A stretch of DNA of 64,000 nt. Origin: CBDCVO01 sp965223085. Lineage in GTDB: Bacteria > Pseudomonadota > Gammaproteobacteria > Ga0077536. Positions within the stretch are counted from its first letter, which is position 1. Each line of letters opens with the position of its first letter. The translations under genes and the position numbers were made by a program. A model generated the notes under the pieces. It was not told the DNA's origin. It made no database searches and saw only the letters and a list, made by a program, of their open reading frames with translations. The DNA is taken from assembly GCA_965223085.1 (NCBI GenBank), contig OZ244981.1:2604001-2668000 (forward strand). Reading direction: 5' to 3'. Shown one piece after another: positions 36,131 through 44,465 of this stretch.

Positions 36131-36972
36131 GCGAGCGCCGGGCAGCGATACAAAGTGTTCACGAGTTATCGAAGGTTTGGCGTTGTGAGTTGCTGGATGT
36201 GGCGCGTTCGACGTCGTACTACCAGGGCAAGGGTGTCTCAAAGGAAGACCTCGAATTGATGCGGCTAATCGATGAGATCCACCTGGAGTTGCCGTTTTAT
36301 GGTTCGCGGCGGATTGTAGATGAGTTGATGGGTCGTGGTCATCGGGTCAATCGCAAACGGGTGCAACGTTTGATGCGTCAGATGGGCTTGTGCGCGCTGT
36401 ATTCGAAGCACAAGACGAGCAAGCCTGGGAAGGGTCACAAGGTCTATCCGTACTTGCTCAGGGGTCTGTCGATAACGCGACCGAATCATGTCTGGGCCGC
36501 GGATATCTGTTATATCCCGATGGCGAAAGGTTTCATGTATTTGGTTGCCATCATGGACTGGCACTCGCGCCGGGTGTTGTCCTGGCGGCTGTCCAATACG
36601 CTGGACAGTCGCTTTTGTGTCGAGGCGCTCGAGGAGGCGCTGGCACGCTTTGGTCGACCTGAGATATTCAATACCGACCAGGGCGCGCAGTTCACCTCTG
36701 AGGCCTTCACCGGCGTCCTAAAGGCACAGGAGGTGGCGATAAGCATGGATGGTCGCGGCCGATGGCTGGACAACGTGTTTATCGAGCGGCTGTGGCGCAG
36801 CGTAAAATACGAGGATATCTATTTGCGGGCCTATGAGACGCCGGCAGCGCTTCGAGCTGGCCTCACGCGATACTTTGCATTTTATAATTCCCGGCGTCGT
36901 CACACGGCATTGGGCCGACGCACCCCGGATGCGGTGTATTTCGGTCAGGCCGCCGACAACTTGGTGGCCTGA
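36127..36972 (+). CDS. IS3-family transposase OrfB with DDE integrase core
   Basis: A 281-residue transposase with the HTH_21-like N-terminus (IDEIHLELPFYGSRRIVDELMGRGH) and the integrase core. The catalytic triad is visible: first Asp in HVWAADICYIPM, second Asp in IFNTDQGAQFTS and Glu in NVFIERLWRSVKYE, with the D-(35)-E-type spacing of the family. The C-terminal FAFYNSRRRHTALGRRTPD matches other IS3 members. It starts with GTG at 36127 overlapping the orfA stop (GTGA). It appears functional. It interrupts the Rieske gene but does not appear to carry passenger genes. Confidence 0.94.
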   Translation: MSERRAAIQSVHELSKVWRCELLDVARSTSYYQGKGVSKEDLELMRLIDEIHLELPFYGSRRIVDELMGRGHRVNRKRVQRLMRQMGLCALYSKHKTSKPGKGHKVYPYLLRGLSITRPNHVWAADICYIPMAKGFMYLVAIMDWHSRRVLSWRLSNTLDSRFCVEALEEALARFGRPEIFNTDQGAQFTSEAFTGVLKAQEVAISMDGRGRWLDNVFIERLWRSVKYEDIYLRAYETPAALRAGLTRYFAFYNSRRRHTALGRRTPDAVYFGQAADNLVA

Positions 36973-38242
36973 CCACGGGCGAGGATTTCACTTAAGCGGC
37001 TGCCCAAATTTTGGGGTCCACTTCTTGGTACTGCGCCGCCTGGGGCGATGAGGTCAGCGCGGATCTGTTCGAGCGCACCATCATCGGGGGATCCGTTTTG
37101 TTCTTCCGCGATCGTGAGGGTCAGGCGGTTGCGCGCGGTAACGCTTGCCCCCATCGCTCCGCGCCGCTGCATACGGGGAAGTTGCACGGCGACATCGTGG
37201 AGTGCGCGTATCACGGTTTGCGCTTCGATTGCCACGGGACATGCGTCTAGAACCCGCACGGCAACGGCAACATTCCGCGTAAGGCCTGCGTTAAGGAATG
37301 CCCGCTCGTCGATCATCATGCCATGTTGGGGATCTGGATGGGCGATGCCGCTAAGGCGGGCCCGGACACGATCCCGGATTTCAGTTGTCAAGCGGCGCCG
37401 GGGTTTCGGCTCGTCAAGAGCGTGATCGAAATGCGAGGGTACTACGAGCGAATCACGGATAATTTAATGGATCTCACCCACGTCGAATTCGTGCACGAAG
37501 GGATCCTTGGCAGCGAGGCGATCGAGCGCGGTGCGCACGAGGTACATCAGAGCGGTACGACCGTGTGGTCTAGTCGGTGATACCCTAATGCCGGTGCACC
37601 GCCAACCTGGGATGCGGCGTTCGACCATTACGGTAAGCCGGTCGATCATTGGCTATACATGCGTTGGGATACCCTGTGCACATGTTACTCGACTTTGGCA
37701 TTACGCCCACCGGTCAGCCGCGCGATGCGGGGATCTGGATCTTATGGTACAGATGTGCTGACGCCAAAAGACACCAGCAACACCTATTACTCCTGGGGCG
37801 TGTCGCGCAACTACCGCGTTGCGGATCCGCGTCAAGATGCCATGTGGGCGACGGCGATTAAAACCGCGTTCGGCGCTCAGGACAAACCGATGATCCAAGC
37901 CCAACAACATATGCTCGCGCGGCGCGGTGGGCATGATATAGAAGACGTCGATTTCGTGTTCCTGAGAACCGACGCGGGCCCGACGCGGTGCCGCAAGGTT
38001 TTGCGGGAACTGATCGCGCAGCAGCGATCCGGTGTGCTTGCCGTGCCTCGGAATCCGAGCCTCAGGGAACTTCTCGAGCACCGCAACGACGGGGAGCGTA
38101 TCGCGCCGTTGCTGTGACTCACGCCCCGCATTATGGGAATTTTACCGCTGCGGCGCTGCTGGCTTATTGCCCTCCCCGTGTTGATTAATTAATATTCGCT
38201 TAATATCTATCCCGTACTCAGTGACTCCGGAGGGTGGCTCGC

Positions 38243-38848
38243 ATGAAAGGAATCTCTCGCAAATGGCTATGTAGCGTGCTTGTAGCGCTCTTGAGCCCCC
38301 TCACGACGCAAGCGTTTCCGATCGCGATGCCCGGCACCGAAGGGGAGTCAATTTATGTGGCCGGCTCGCCGATCGTTGCGACCTACCAGGGGAATTCCGC
38401 GGCTTTCAGCAACGATCTTTATCTCATGCTCGATGCTATGGGGAGTCCTGGTGACGACGGCGATTTATCTAATGACCTGTTCATTTTCAACAACCATGCT
38501 AGCGCGGTTGGCAGTGAATTCGACATGGGATCATTCGCGCTTGGGGTCGAGTTGATGTTTCGCCTGCACGTCAACGATACAGGTTTTGATTATTTCACGG
38601 GCCCCGCCAGTAGAAATCCGGACGGTAAGGCGCATGCGCGCGTGGAAGAAGAGTGGGCGCCCGGTGTAACGCTAGTCAGCTTTGAAGATCTGTTCGATAC
38701 GCCAGAGGGCGTCGACGGATATAATGACCTGAGTTTTTCTTTCTCCAACACGACCGCGACGCCGGCGAATCCCATTCCCGAGCCGCAAACGCTCGCAATC
38801 CTATCGCTGGGCTTATTCGGTTTATCCTATAACCGGCGACGTCGTTAA
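38243..38848 (+). CDS. PEP-CTERM sorted exported protein
   Basis: A 201-residue secreted protein. It has a Sec signal (KWLCSVLVALLSPLTTQA) and a C-terminal PEP-CTERM signal: the motif IPEPQTLAILSL, a short membrane helix and the basic end YNRRRR. Such proteins are processed by an exosortase (EpsH) and often join extracellular polysaccharide. The ATG at 38243 is chosen over a GTG at 38234 because GGAGG lies at normal distance. The middle is acidic and Ser/Thr/Asn-rich, without a domain I recognise. Unlike the two other sorting-signal proteins in the window, it is intact. No exosortase gene is in the window. Confidence 0.85.
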   Translation: MKGISRKWLCSVLVALLSPLTTQAFPIAMPGTEGESIYVAGSPIVATYQGNSAAFSNDLYLMLDAMGSPGDDGDLSNDLFIFNNHASAVGSEFDMGSFALGVELMFRLHVNDTGFDYFTGPASRNPDGKAHARVEEEWAPGVTLVSFEDLFDTPEGVDGYNDLSFSFSNTTATPANPIPEPQTLAILSLGLFGLSYNRRRR

Positions 38849-38932
38849 TTTGCGCCGCTAACGGTCTCCACGTCTCCACGCGGGAGACGATGCCGATCGC
38901 TGGGTGTCTCGCTGTAATGCGATCTGAGCACG

Positions 38933-39673
38933 CTAGGTGGCGTCGTGAAATATGATCCCAAGTGACATGCGTTGCCCACGCCGTACCCGGCTAACGCCAT
39001 GTCTCATTTGCACACGATGCATTCGGAGTTTGCCCTGACGCGGTCTTTCGCGGGTGGGGATGATTACCGCATCGCCAGCCGCCAGGGGAACAACCATCGG
39101 TCTCGATTGCACGCGCGGACGCTGTTCCACCAGCGTTAATTCCCCACCTTCAAAATCGCTTCCTGGATCACTGAGTAGAATGATTATTTGCAAAGGAAAA
39201 TAGATCTCGCCGTAGAGATCCTGGTGAAGGCAGTTATAGTCTCCCTCGGCATAGCGAAGGAGCAATGGTGTGGGTCGGGATTGGCCGGCGGCGTGGCATT
39301 GATCAGTGAACTCTGAGTGTGATCGAGGCCAGCGCTTGTCTATTCCCATAAGCGCCGCCCAGGTATTCGCGATCTTCGCTAGCGGCGGATAGAACGCTTC
39401 TCTAAGTCGCTGCACGTCCACGGGCAACGGGTAGCTAAAATATTTGTATTGTCCCTGGCCGAAATTATATCGCGCCATATCGATGGTGGCGCGGAAGCGC
39501 TCCTGTGGTCCGTCATATAACGCCATCAGATCCTTGCGAAATGCCGCGTCGACGAGTGAGGAAATGACAGCGTAGCCTTCAGCATCAAGATCGCAAGCGA
39601 GGTGGAGCCAATCGAGTGACTCGAGCTCGGATATTGCACGAGCACCGCGGATGCTGGCGCTGGACAGGTTCAT
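38933..39673 (-). CDS. 2OG-Fe(II) oxygenase, Ada-linked Oxygenase-NA type
   Basis: About 246 residues. The sequence LLLRYAEGDYNCLHQDLYGE holds the iron-binding H-x-D, followed by FPLQIIILLSDPGSDFEGGELTLVEQRPRVQSR and, near the C-terminus, KLRMHRVQMRHGVSRVRRGQR with the second His. This matches the family described as oxygenases acting on damaged DNA (PF09859), usually next to ada. It lies downstream of ada on the same strand and is probably co-transcribed for alkylation repair. The 5' end is unusual. The MITE copy at 39626-39721 covers the region before the conserved LESLDW, so the first in-frame ATG (39673) lies inside the MITE. The mobile element may thus supply the start codon and about 15 N-terminal residues, or translation may start at a non-ATG codon. 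Confidence 0.82.
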   Translation of the reverse strand: MNLSSASIRGARAISELESLDWLHLACDLDAEGYAVISSLVDAAFRKDLMALYDGPQERFRATIDMARYNFGQGQYKYFSYPLPVDVQRLREAFYPPLAKIANTWAALMGIDKRWPRSHSEFTDQCHAAGQSRPTPLLLRYAEGDYNCLHQDLYGEIYFPLQIIILLSDPGSDFEGGELTLVEQRPRVQSRPMVVPLAAGDAVIIPTRERPRQGKLRMHRVQMRHGVSRVRRGQRMSLGIIFHDAT

Positions 39674-39721
39674 CCTATTGGCACAAGCGCAGTGAGCGCC
39701 CCGCGCGATATCCCGGCTAAG
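39626..39721. mobile_element. MITE-like element, copy 2, at the 5' end of the oxygenase gene
   Basis: This roughly 96-base copy shares cggatattgcacgagcac on the left and gtgagcgcc followed by cgatatcccggctaa on the right with copy 1 at 32125-32204. It is somewhat longer and its right end is more diverged. It lies between ada and the oxygenase coding core, so it is read through in that operon and contributes the oxygenase start region. Confidence 0.72.
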
Positions 39722-39734
39722 TCTAAGGTGAGAC

Positions 39735-40820
39735 TCACGTGCTCGTTCGCCGCTCACGTTCCATTGCTAACAACGAGCGTTTGCGATCTATGCCCCAACG
39801 ATAGCCACCGATGTTGCCGTCCCCTCGCAGTACCCGATGACAGGGGATCAGCACGGCTATCTTATTGGCTCCGCAAGCAGATGCTGTTGGTCGCGCGGCT
39901 CGAGGCTGCGCGATTCCCTGTGCAACCTCCGTATAACTCACCACATCGCCTTCCAGCACGCTGCACAGATAGCGCCACACTTGAATCTGAAACGCGGTAC
40001 CCCGCATGTCCAAAGGCAAGTCAGGACGAGGCGCGTTGTGACTGAGATGATCGTCGAGTCCCGCGATCCACATGTCCAGTTCTTTGCTATCCTGCGCAAC
40101 CGATGCGCGCACGGTGGCTTGCGGAAACTCGTCACGCAATTGAGACAATAGTGTCACAGTGCTATCGCCAAACTGGGCAAAGCACACGCCCTTATCGGTA
40201 GCGGCCATCATCAGTTCTCCCAGCGCTGTGCGACGTTGTGCATAGTAAATTGTTTCGCCACGTCCGCCCGCGCGATACGATTTCGGTGTCATGCCGATAT
40301 TGCGATTCGCCATACCATAGATACGGCTGGTCGAGCCAAATCCCGCTTCATATATTGCCGCCGTTACGTCCTGGCCAGAATTCAAAGCTGTTTTGAAACC
40401 TTGGAGTCGGTGGCTGTCTTGATATGTTTTAGGCGAGACGCCGAACTGGGCTTTGAAGCATTTCTGCAATCGGGTCGGGCTCATGTTCACCTGCTGCGCT
40501 AAGTTTTGCAGCGTCAAGCGTTCCGCGGCATGCGTTTCGATGTACCTAGCGAGCTGAATGAGTGCCGCTCGTTGTGTTGCGTTTTCTATCGGCCGACATC
40601 GTTTGCATGGGCGCAGACCGCCTGTTGTCGCGCTCCGCGCGTCGAAATAGAATCGTATGTTCTCTGGTCGCGCCGGTCTGACAGCACAAGACGGTAGGCA
40701 AAAGACACCCGTGGTGATCACGCCGTAGAGAAATACGTCGTCGTAACGGCGGTCGCGCTCTCTGATTGCCTGTCGCATTTCCGCTTCGCTCGGCAGTGTC
40801 GCTTGAATTTTATTGCTCAT
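39735..40820 (-). CDS. ada: Bifunctional Ada: methylated-DNA methyltransferase and AraC-type activator
   Basis: About 361 residues. The N-terminal Ada zinc/methyl-acceptor domain has VFCLPSCAVRPARPENIRFY and GLRPCKRCRP (the four Cys). Next comes an AraC-type helix-turn-helix (LTLQNLAQQVNMSPTRLQKCFKAQFGVSPKTYQ). The C-terminal O6-alkylguanine methyltransferase has the active-site motif IPCHRVLRGDGNIGGYRWG. It repairs methyl phosphotriesters and O6-methylguanine and, once methylated, activates its own operon. The start ATG 40820 (MSNKIQATL) is preferred. An upstream in-frame ATG at 40877 would add 19 residues. The stop is just before the MITE that separates it from the oxygenase gene. Confidence 0.95.
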   Translation of the reverse strand: MSNKIQATLPSEAEMRQAIRERDRRYDDVFLYGVITTGVFCLPSCAVRPARPENIRFYFDARSATTGGLRPCKRCRPIENATQRAALIQLARYIETHAAERLTLQNLAQQVNMSPTRLQKCFKAQFGVSPKTYQDSHRLQGFKTALNSGQDVTAAIYEAGFGSTSRIYGMANRNIGMTPKSYRAGGRGETIYYAQRRTALGELMMAATDKGVCFAQFGDSTVTLLSQLRDEFPQATVRASVAQDSKELDMWIAGLDDHLSHNAPRPDLPLDMRGTAFQIQVWRYLCSVLEGDVVSYTEVAQGIAQPRAARPTASACGANKIAVLIPCHRVLRGDGNIGGYRWGIDRKRSLLAMERERRTST

Positions 40821-41052
40821 CTTCGCTTTCAATATATGCTTAGCAGTTGGTTTCAGCATATGCGCAGATAAATTCAATTAGGCTCCGAATCTTGCCGCAC
40901 ATCTAAATTTAGATACATTGGTTGTGTCGTGGCTGGTTTTCGCTTTGACAATCGGTTGCCGTTAGCAAGCGATCTCGCGCCCCCGGCGTGGGCGTTATTT
41001 TCCGTCCCCGGCACATTAACAATAAATTCGTCAACTTAGTCAGCGTTACCCG

Positions 41053-42258
41053 TCACGGTACAATCACGAAATCTGGGTTTGCCACCGCGAAAACAGCATC
41101 GCGATCGGGTTCCGGTGGATAAATCCACTTCGTATTGATCTCTCGCTTTGTTGCTTTCGCTTCCGCGCGTGTCATCACCACTTGTCGCTCCCAGCCCTCG
41201 GTGAAAATTGCGCCCCAGTCACCGAGATCCAAGCATGTTACGTATTTGGGTTGGCTGTACGGATGCAGCGGCAGGTCGAGGAGTTCGGCAGCGGCGTTGT
41301 AACCCGCAACCCGTCCCAGGCTCAAAGCGTGTTGGCAAGACATCATGGCGACGTTTCCTCGATCGTCGGTCGCCGCGTGCGCGACATCGCCGCTGACGAA
41401 TACACCGTCAACTCCGGCGTGAAGATAGGCATCGGTTACTACGCGGCCAAACCGATCGTGATCGCCCGGGATTTGCGCGGCGAGTGGGTTGGCGCGTGCG
41501 CCCGCAGTCCAAACGACCGTGTTGGTGTCGATGTTCGTACCGTTCGACAGACTTACGCTGTCCGCGTCAATCGCGACCACGCCGGCCGAGCATATGACCT
41601 CGACACCGCCGGCGGCGAGCGCTTCTTCAATTAGCGGCCTGGGAGCGGGGCCTAAATCGGGACCGATATCGGGTGCCTGTTCAACGATGATTACGCGGCT
41701 GTTCGCGCTTGCCCCGAGCACGTTTCGTAGCCGTTGCGGCATCTCTGCGGCCACCTCGATGCCGGTAAAGCCGCCTCCGGCGACGACGACGGTATTGCGT
41801 GCCGGTGTCGCGGGCCGCGTGCCTAGCGCAGCGAGATGCTCGGCGAGTGCGACGGCGCTCCCGAGTTGGTCAACATTGAAGGCATGTGTGCTTAGTCCCG
41901 GAATAGCGGGCGTGAATAAACGACTACCGGTCGCCAGTACAATACGATCGTAGCGCATTTGCATTTCCTCGCCAGCACCACTGGTGATCCCCAAGCGGCG
42001 CTCAACCACGTCAATGGCTGCGATCGTCCCGGCGAGATGAGCGACGCCAACGGCCGCGAATAAGGGTTCGAGCTCCGGTGCCATACCGTCTAGCTGCGCT
42101 TCATAAAGGCGCGGACGGATATGCATGTGCGGTGTTGGTGAGATCACAGTGATTTTTAATTCTGAGGGGCGCGCGGCCAATGATGCTGTGCGCGCCGCGG
42201 CGAGCGCCGCCCACGTGCCAGCGAATCCTGATCCAGCAACGATGATGTTTTTTTGCAT
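41053..42258 (-). CDS. FAD-dependent pyridine nucleotide-disulphide-type oxidoreductase (NDH-2-like)
   Basis: A 401-residue flavoprotein with an N-terminal FAD Rossmann motif (IIVAGSGFAGTWAALAAAR) and a second nucleotide motif (TVVVAGGGFTGIEVAAEM). The third landmark, GVFVSGDVAHAATDDRGNVAMMSCQHALSLGR, contacts FAD in NADH dehydrogenase-2 and related enzymes. Membrane-anchoring C-terminal helices are not obvious. It probably passes electrons from NAD(P)H to a quinone or another acceptor. It lies 131 bases downstream of the Rrf2 gene on the same strand, a common pairing for redox-sensed dehydrogenases. The acceptor is unknown. Confidence 0.85.
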   Translation of the reverse strand: MQKNIIVAGSGFAGTWAALAAARTASLAARPSELKITVISPTPHMHIRPRLYEAQLDGMAPELEPLFAAVGVAHLAGTIAAIDVVERRLGITSGAGEEMQMRYDRIVLATGSRLFTPAIPGLSTHAFNVDQLGSAVALAEHLAALGTRPATPARNTVVVAGGGFTGIEVAAEMPQRLRNVLGASANSRVIIVEQAPDIGPDLGPAPRPLIEEALAAGGVEVICSAGVVAIDADSVSLSNGTNIDTNTVVWTAGARANPLAAQIPGDHDRFGRVVTDAYLHAGVDGVFVSGDVAHAATDDRGNVAMMSCQHALSLGRVAGYNAAAELLDLPLHPYSQPKYVTCLDLGDWGAIFTEGWERQVVMTRAEAKATKREINTKWIYPPEPDRDAVFAVANPDFVIVP

Positions 42259-42389
42259 GTCGGTATCCTTAGATCAGCCGGACGCAAATACTTCTAAATG
42301 TGTCGCAACACCGTGCAGTGTTCTCAGTCGTCCGACAAATGGGCGAGTTGGAAATGGCGAGCGACAAGATCGGCTTGGTAGTCGCCAAA

Positions 42390-42944
42390 CTAATCAGCTC
42401 GTTTTCGTAAATTATGAGCGCCGTATTTTTTGCCTGTACCGGGACGTAGCGCATGGCGATTTTGCAGCCAGGCCTGCACTTCAGCGGGGAAAGAAGTGGG
42501 TGCCTTGCGCGCCAGCTCGTGACCGATGTCGGCTAGCGAATGTTGCGCGAGCGTATCGCGCATCGCCTTTTCCGCGCGCAACATCACCTGATGGATCGCG
42601 CACACGCCCACCGTGGCCCAGCGCGGCGCTCGCTCGCCAAACAACACGCAATGGGCGCGAATTTCGCGGCATTCGAATAGCGATTTATCGCCTTCGACGG
42701 CATCGACGACATCCAGAAAACTGATGTCTTGCGCGGGACGCGCCAATAAATAGCCGCCGCGCACGCCGTCGGCAGCCCGCACGACCCCGGCTTTCTCGAG
42801 TTTTGCCAACGTCTTCGCCAAAAACGTCGGTGAAATGCCCTGTAGATCGGCGAGATCGCGGCTGCTGAGCGGTGCTTCGCCCCCGTCCACAAGCCACAAT
42901 AGGCAATGAAGCGCATTTTCTACGCCCGCGGTAAGATATGCCAT
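42390..42944 (-). CDS. Rrf2-family transcriptional regulator
   Basis: A 184-residue regulator starting with MAYLTAGVENALHCLLWL at 42944, the usual family N-terminus; an ATG at 42986 would add 14 unrelated residues. The winged helix follows (LSSRDLADLQGISPTFLAKTLAKLEKAGVV, then GGYLLARP). The region FECREIRAHCVLFGERAPRWATVGVCAIHQ contains three Cys, as in iron-sulfur-sensing members such as NsrR and IscR, although the spacing is wider here. It probably senses nitric oxide, redox or iron-sulfur status and controls the neighbouring NADH dehydrogenase-like gene. The sensor chemistry is inferred. Confidence 0.88.
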   Translation of the reverse strand: MAYLTAGVENALHCLLWLVDGGEAPLSSRDLADLQGISPTFLAKTLAKLEKAGVVRAADGVRGGYLLARPAQDISFLDVVDAVEGDKSLFECREIRAHCVLFGERAPRWATVGVCAIHQVMLRAEKAMRDTLAQHSLADIGHELARKAPTSFPAEVQAWLQNRHALRPGTGKKYGAHNLRKRAD

Positions 42945-43079
42945 AACGCGGACAATATCAATCCGCGTTTTATTTGACAAGGCCAACCCGAAGTTTCCTT
43001 CGCGCTGCGTCGGGGTTGTACCGGGCTTGACTCGGTATGCGGTAGGGTAGATCGCCGCAGGCGGTTATTGTTTGACTGG

Positions 43080-43100
43080 ATCCCGGATCAAGTCCGGGAT
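43080..43100. repeat. Palindromic repeat ATCCCGGA-TCAAG-TCCGGGAT
   Basis: A perfect 8-base stem with a 5-base loop in the intergenic space before the Dph6-like gene. The same palindrome is common in intergenic regions of many proteobacteria as an extragenic repeat. It is not followed by a T-run, so a terminator role is doubtful. Confidence 0.6.
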
Positions 43101-43168
43101 GAGGCTGCTGCATCCGTCACCCCCGGAAACGTCGGATTATCCGGGGCCGGGACTAGGGTTAAGCTACG

Positions 43169-43864
43169 ATGAAAACAACTTATTTCAACTGGAGCACTGG
43201 AAAAGACTCGGCCCTAGCGCTCTATCATCTGCTAAAGAATGATCGCTATCATGTGGATCAGCTCATAACTTGCGTTAATACACACTACGATCGCGTTTCA
43301 ATGCACGGTCTACGATGTTCTCTGATGCAACAACAAGTGCAGGCCATTGGCATCCCGCACGGGATAATTGAGTTCACCGACGCAGCGTCGATGGAAGAGT
43401 ATGAAGCAAGGATGAAAAAGCTTCTCCACAGTCTAAAATCCAATGGTTACACGACCGCTGCCTTTGGCGATATTTTTCTGGAGGATCTGAAAGCATATCG
43501 TGAAACGCAGTTAGCCGAAGTCGGCATAAACGCAATTTTTCCTCTCTGGCAACGCGATACCAAAGAACTGTTGCACGAATTCATCGCATTGGGTTTCAAG
43601 TCCGTTGTCGTATGTATTAACGGTAATGCGTTAGATAAATCGTACACGGGACGAGTTATCGATTACGATTTTTTAAACGATCTGCCGGATCACGTAGATC
43701 CATGCGGAGAAAATGGTGAATTTCATACGTTTTGTTTTGACGGACCTATCTTTAAATACCCGGTCTCGTTTGAAGTTGGAGAGAAAATATATCGTGAGTA
43801 CGATGACTTGAGCGACCCGGCGCAGAAAATCGGGTTCTGGTTTTGTGATCTTTTAGAAAAATAA
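43169..43864 (+). CDS. Dph6-like PP-loop ATPase (diphthine-ammonia ligase family)
   Basis: A 231-residue adenine nucleotide alpha-hydrolase-type protein. The PP-loop is WSTGKDSALALYHL at residues 8-21. The family's central region follows (VSMHGLRCSLMQQQVQAIGIPH), then AAFGDIFLEDLKAYRETQLAEVGINAIFPLW and the signature VDPCGENGEFHTFCFDGPIF. In eukaryotes and archaea this fold amidates diphthine, but bacteria lack diphthamide, so the substrate here is unknown. The gene stands alone on the plus strand. An intergenic palindrome precedes it and a hairpin (43867-43881) follows. Confidence 0.88.
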   Translation: MKTTYFNWSTGKDSALALYHLLKNDRYHVDQLITCVNTHYDRVSMHGLRCSLMQQQVQAIGIPHGIIEFTDAASMEEYEARMKKLLHSLKSNGYTTAAFGDIFLEDLKAYRETQLAEVGINAIFPLWQRDTKELLHEFIALGFKSVVVCINGNALDKSYTGRVIDYDFLNDLPDHVDPCGENGEFHTFCFDGPIFKYPVSFEVGEKIYREYDDLSDPAQKIGFWFCDLLEK

Positions 43865-43866
43865 CT

Positions 43867-43881
43867 ATCGCCCGGGGCGAT
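43867..43881. terminator. Short hairpin between convergent genes
   Basis: The sequence atcgccc-g-gggcgat is a perfect 7-base inverted repeat immediately after the stop of the Dph6-like gene, between it and the convergent cupin gene. It lacks a clear T-tract on either side, so it may only weakly terminate transcription from both directions. Confidence 0.35.
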
Positions 43882-43945
43882 GCATGTATTTACTTCAAGA
43901 GCATCAAATTTTCTGTCGCCGGTATTTAGCGCTTGGTTTTGCCCA

Positions 43946-44434
43946 TCAATTTATTGCTTGTACTTCGAACCCGGCGTGTTCGATGAGCGCTTCCGATTCA
44001 CCACCCGGGATCCAGATGACTACGGACTTTACCGGTCCCTGTGACAAAACGCTATGGCGGACTTGATCGCCCGGCATGACATAACCGACATCTCCGGGTT
44101 TTAATGTGTGTTGGCGACCGTTGACTTCGTGTCCCAGAATGCCACTAACAACGTAGAAGATTTCCAGGCTACCGTGCACGTGGGAGGCGCCTTCGCCATA
44201 GCTTGCGGGAAGGGTAAGTTCGCCGATTTCGACATCATCCCGCCCCAGATTGCTCGCATCGATCAGCATTTTAATCGTTACCGGGCCGAGTTTGAGCATG
44301 CGCGTGCCGGCGCTGGCGGCAGCGTACGCTGGTTGCGTCTCAGTATGGCTCGTTTTACCGTCACCGTGGGCGGTAGTCGTGGCGACATATAACGTGCTTA
44401 TAAGAAGGATTAACAAACACTGCGTTTTTCGCAT
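43946..44434 (-). CDS. Exported cupin-domain protein
   Basis: A 162-residue protein starting at ATG 44434 with a Sec signal (MRKTQCLLILLISTLYVATTTAHG) and a single cupin_2 domain. The metal-binding motif is seen in GASHVHGSLEIFYVVSGILGHEV (His, His, Glu), followed by LKPGDVGYVMPGDQVRHSV with the distal His. It is therefore a periplasmic small beta-barrel, probably metal-binding. Possible roles include dioxygenase, isomerase or ligand binding; there is no context to decide. A solo MITE end (44444-44465) lies immediately upstream, so the element may affect the promoter. Confidence 0.82.
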   Translation of the reverse strand: MRKTQCLLILLISTLYVATTTAHGDGKTSHTETQPAYAAASAGTRMLKLGPVTIKMLIDASNLGRDDVEIGELTLPASYGEGASHVHGSLEIFYVVSGILGHEVNGRQHTLKPGDVGYVMPGDQVRHSVLSQGPVKSVVIWIPGGESEALIEHAGFEVQAIN

Positions 44435-44443
44435 CGTAATATT

Positions 44444-44465
44444 CCTAGCCTGGATATTGCATGAG
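44444..44465. mobile_element. Solo end of the GGATATTGCA MITE family
   Basis: The sequence cctagcctggatattgcat followed by gag matches the outer end of copies 1 and 2. No matching opposite end is found within the following 100 bases, so this is a truncated copy. It lies just upstream of the exported cupin gene, in its probable promoter. Confidence 0.6.

Larger units (their letters stand above)
35753..37025 (+). mobile_element. Complete IS3-family insertion sequence
   Basis: A 1273-base element with terminal inverted repeats agaagtggaccc on the left (35753-35764) and its complement at 37014-37025. The subterminal sequence aagtgaaatc is repeated inverted inside both ends. It encodes orfA and orfB in the usual IS3 arrangement. 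A 3-base duplication TGG flanks it (35750-35752 and 37026-37028). It sits inside codons 10/11 of the Rieske oxygenase gene. The two frames and both ends look undamaged, so it may be mobile and recently inserted. Confidence 0.92.
35723..38117 (+). pseudogene. Rieske-type aromatic oxygenase (VanA-like) destroyed by an IS3 insertion and further mutations
   Basis: The first ten codons (MQQQFLHNAW, 35723-35752) and the remainder from 37029 (YCAAWGDEVSADLFERT) join perfectly once the inserted IS and one TGG are removed. The Rieske motif is intact (CPHRSAP and CAYHGLRF, C-x-H...C-x2-H), as are the NPHGNGNIPRKA, MDLTHVEFVHE and TYYSWGVSRNYR segments of vanillate O-demethylase-type oxygenases. Besides the IS there are in-frame stops at 37248-37250 (TAG) and 37578-37580 (TGA). 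Homology moves frame and back between about 37680 and 37755. The C-terminal part to TGA 38115-38117 is otherwise readable. The gene is dead several times over. When intact it would have demethylated or hydroxylated an aromatic acid with a reductase partner. Confidence 0.9.
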
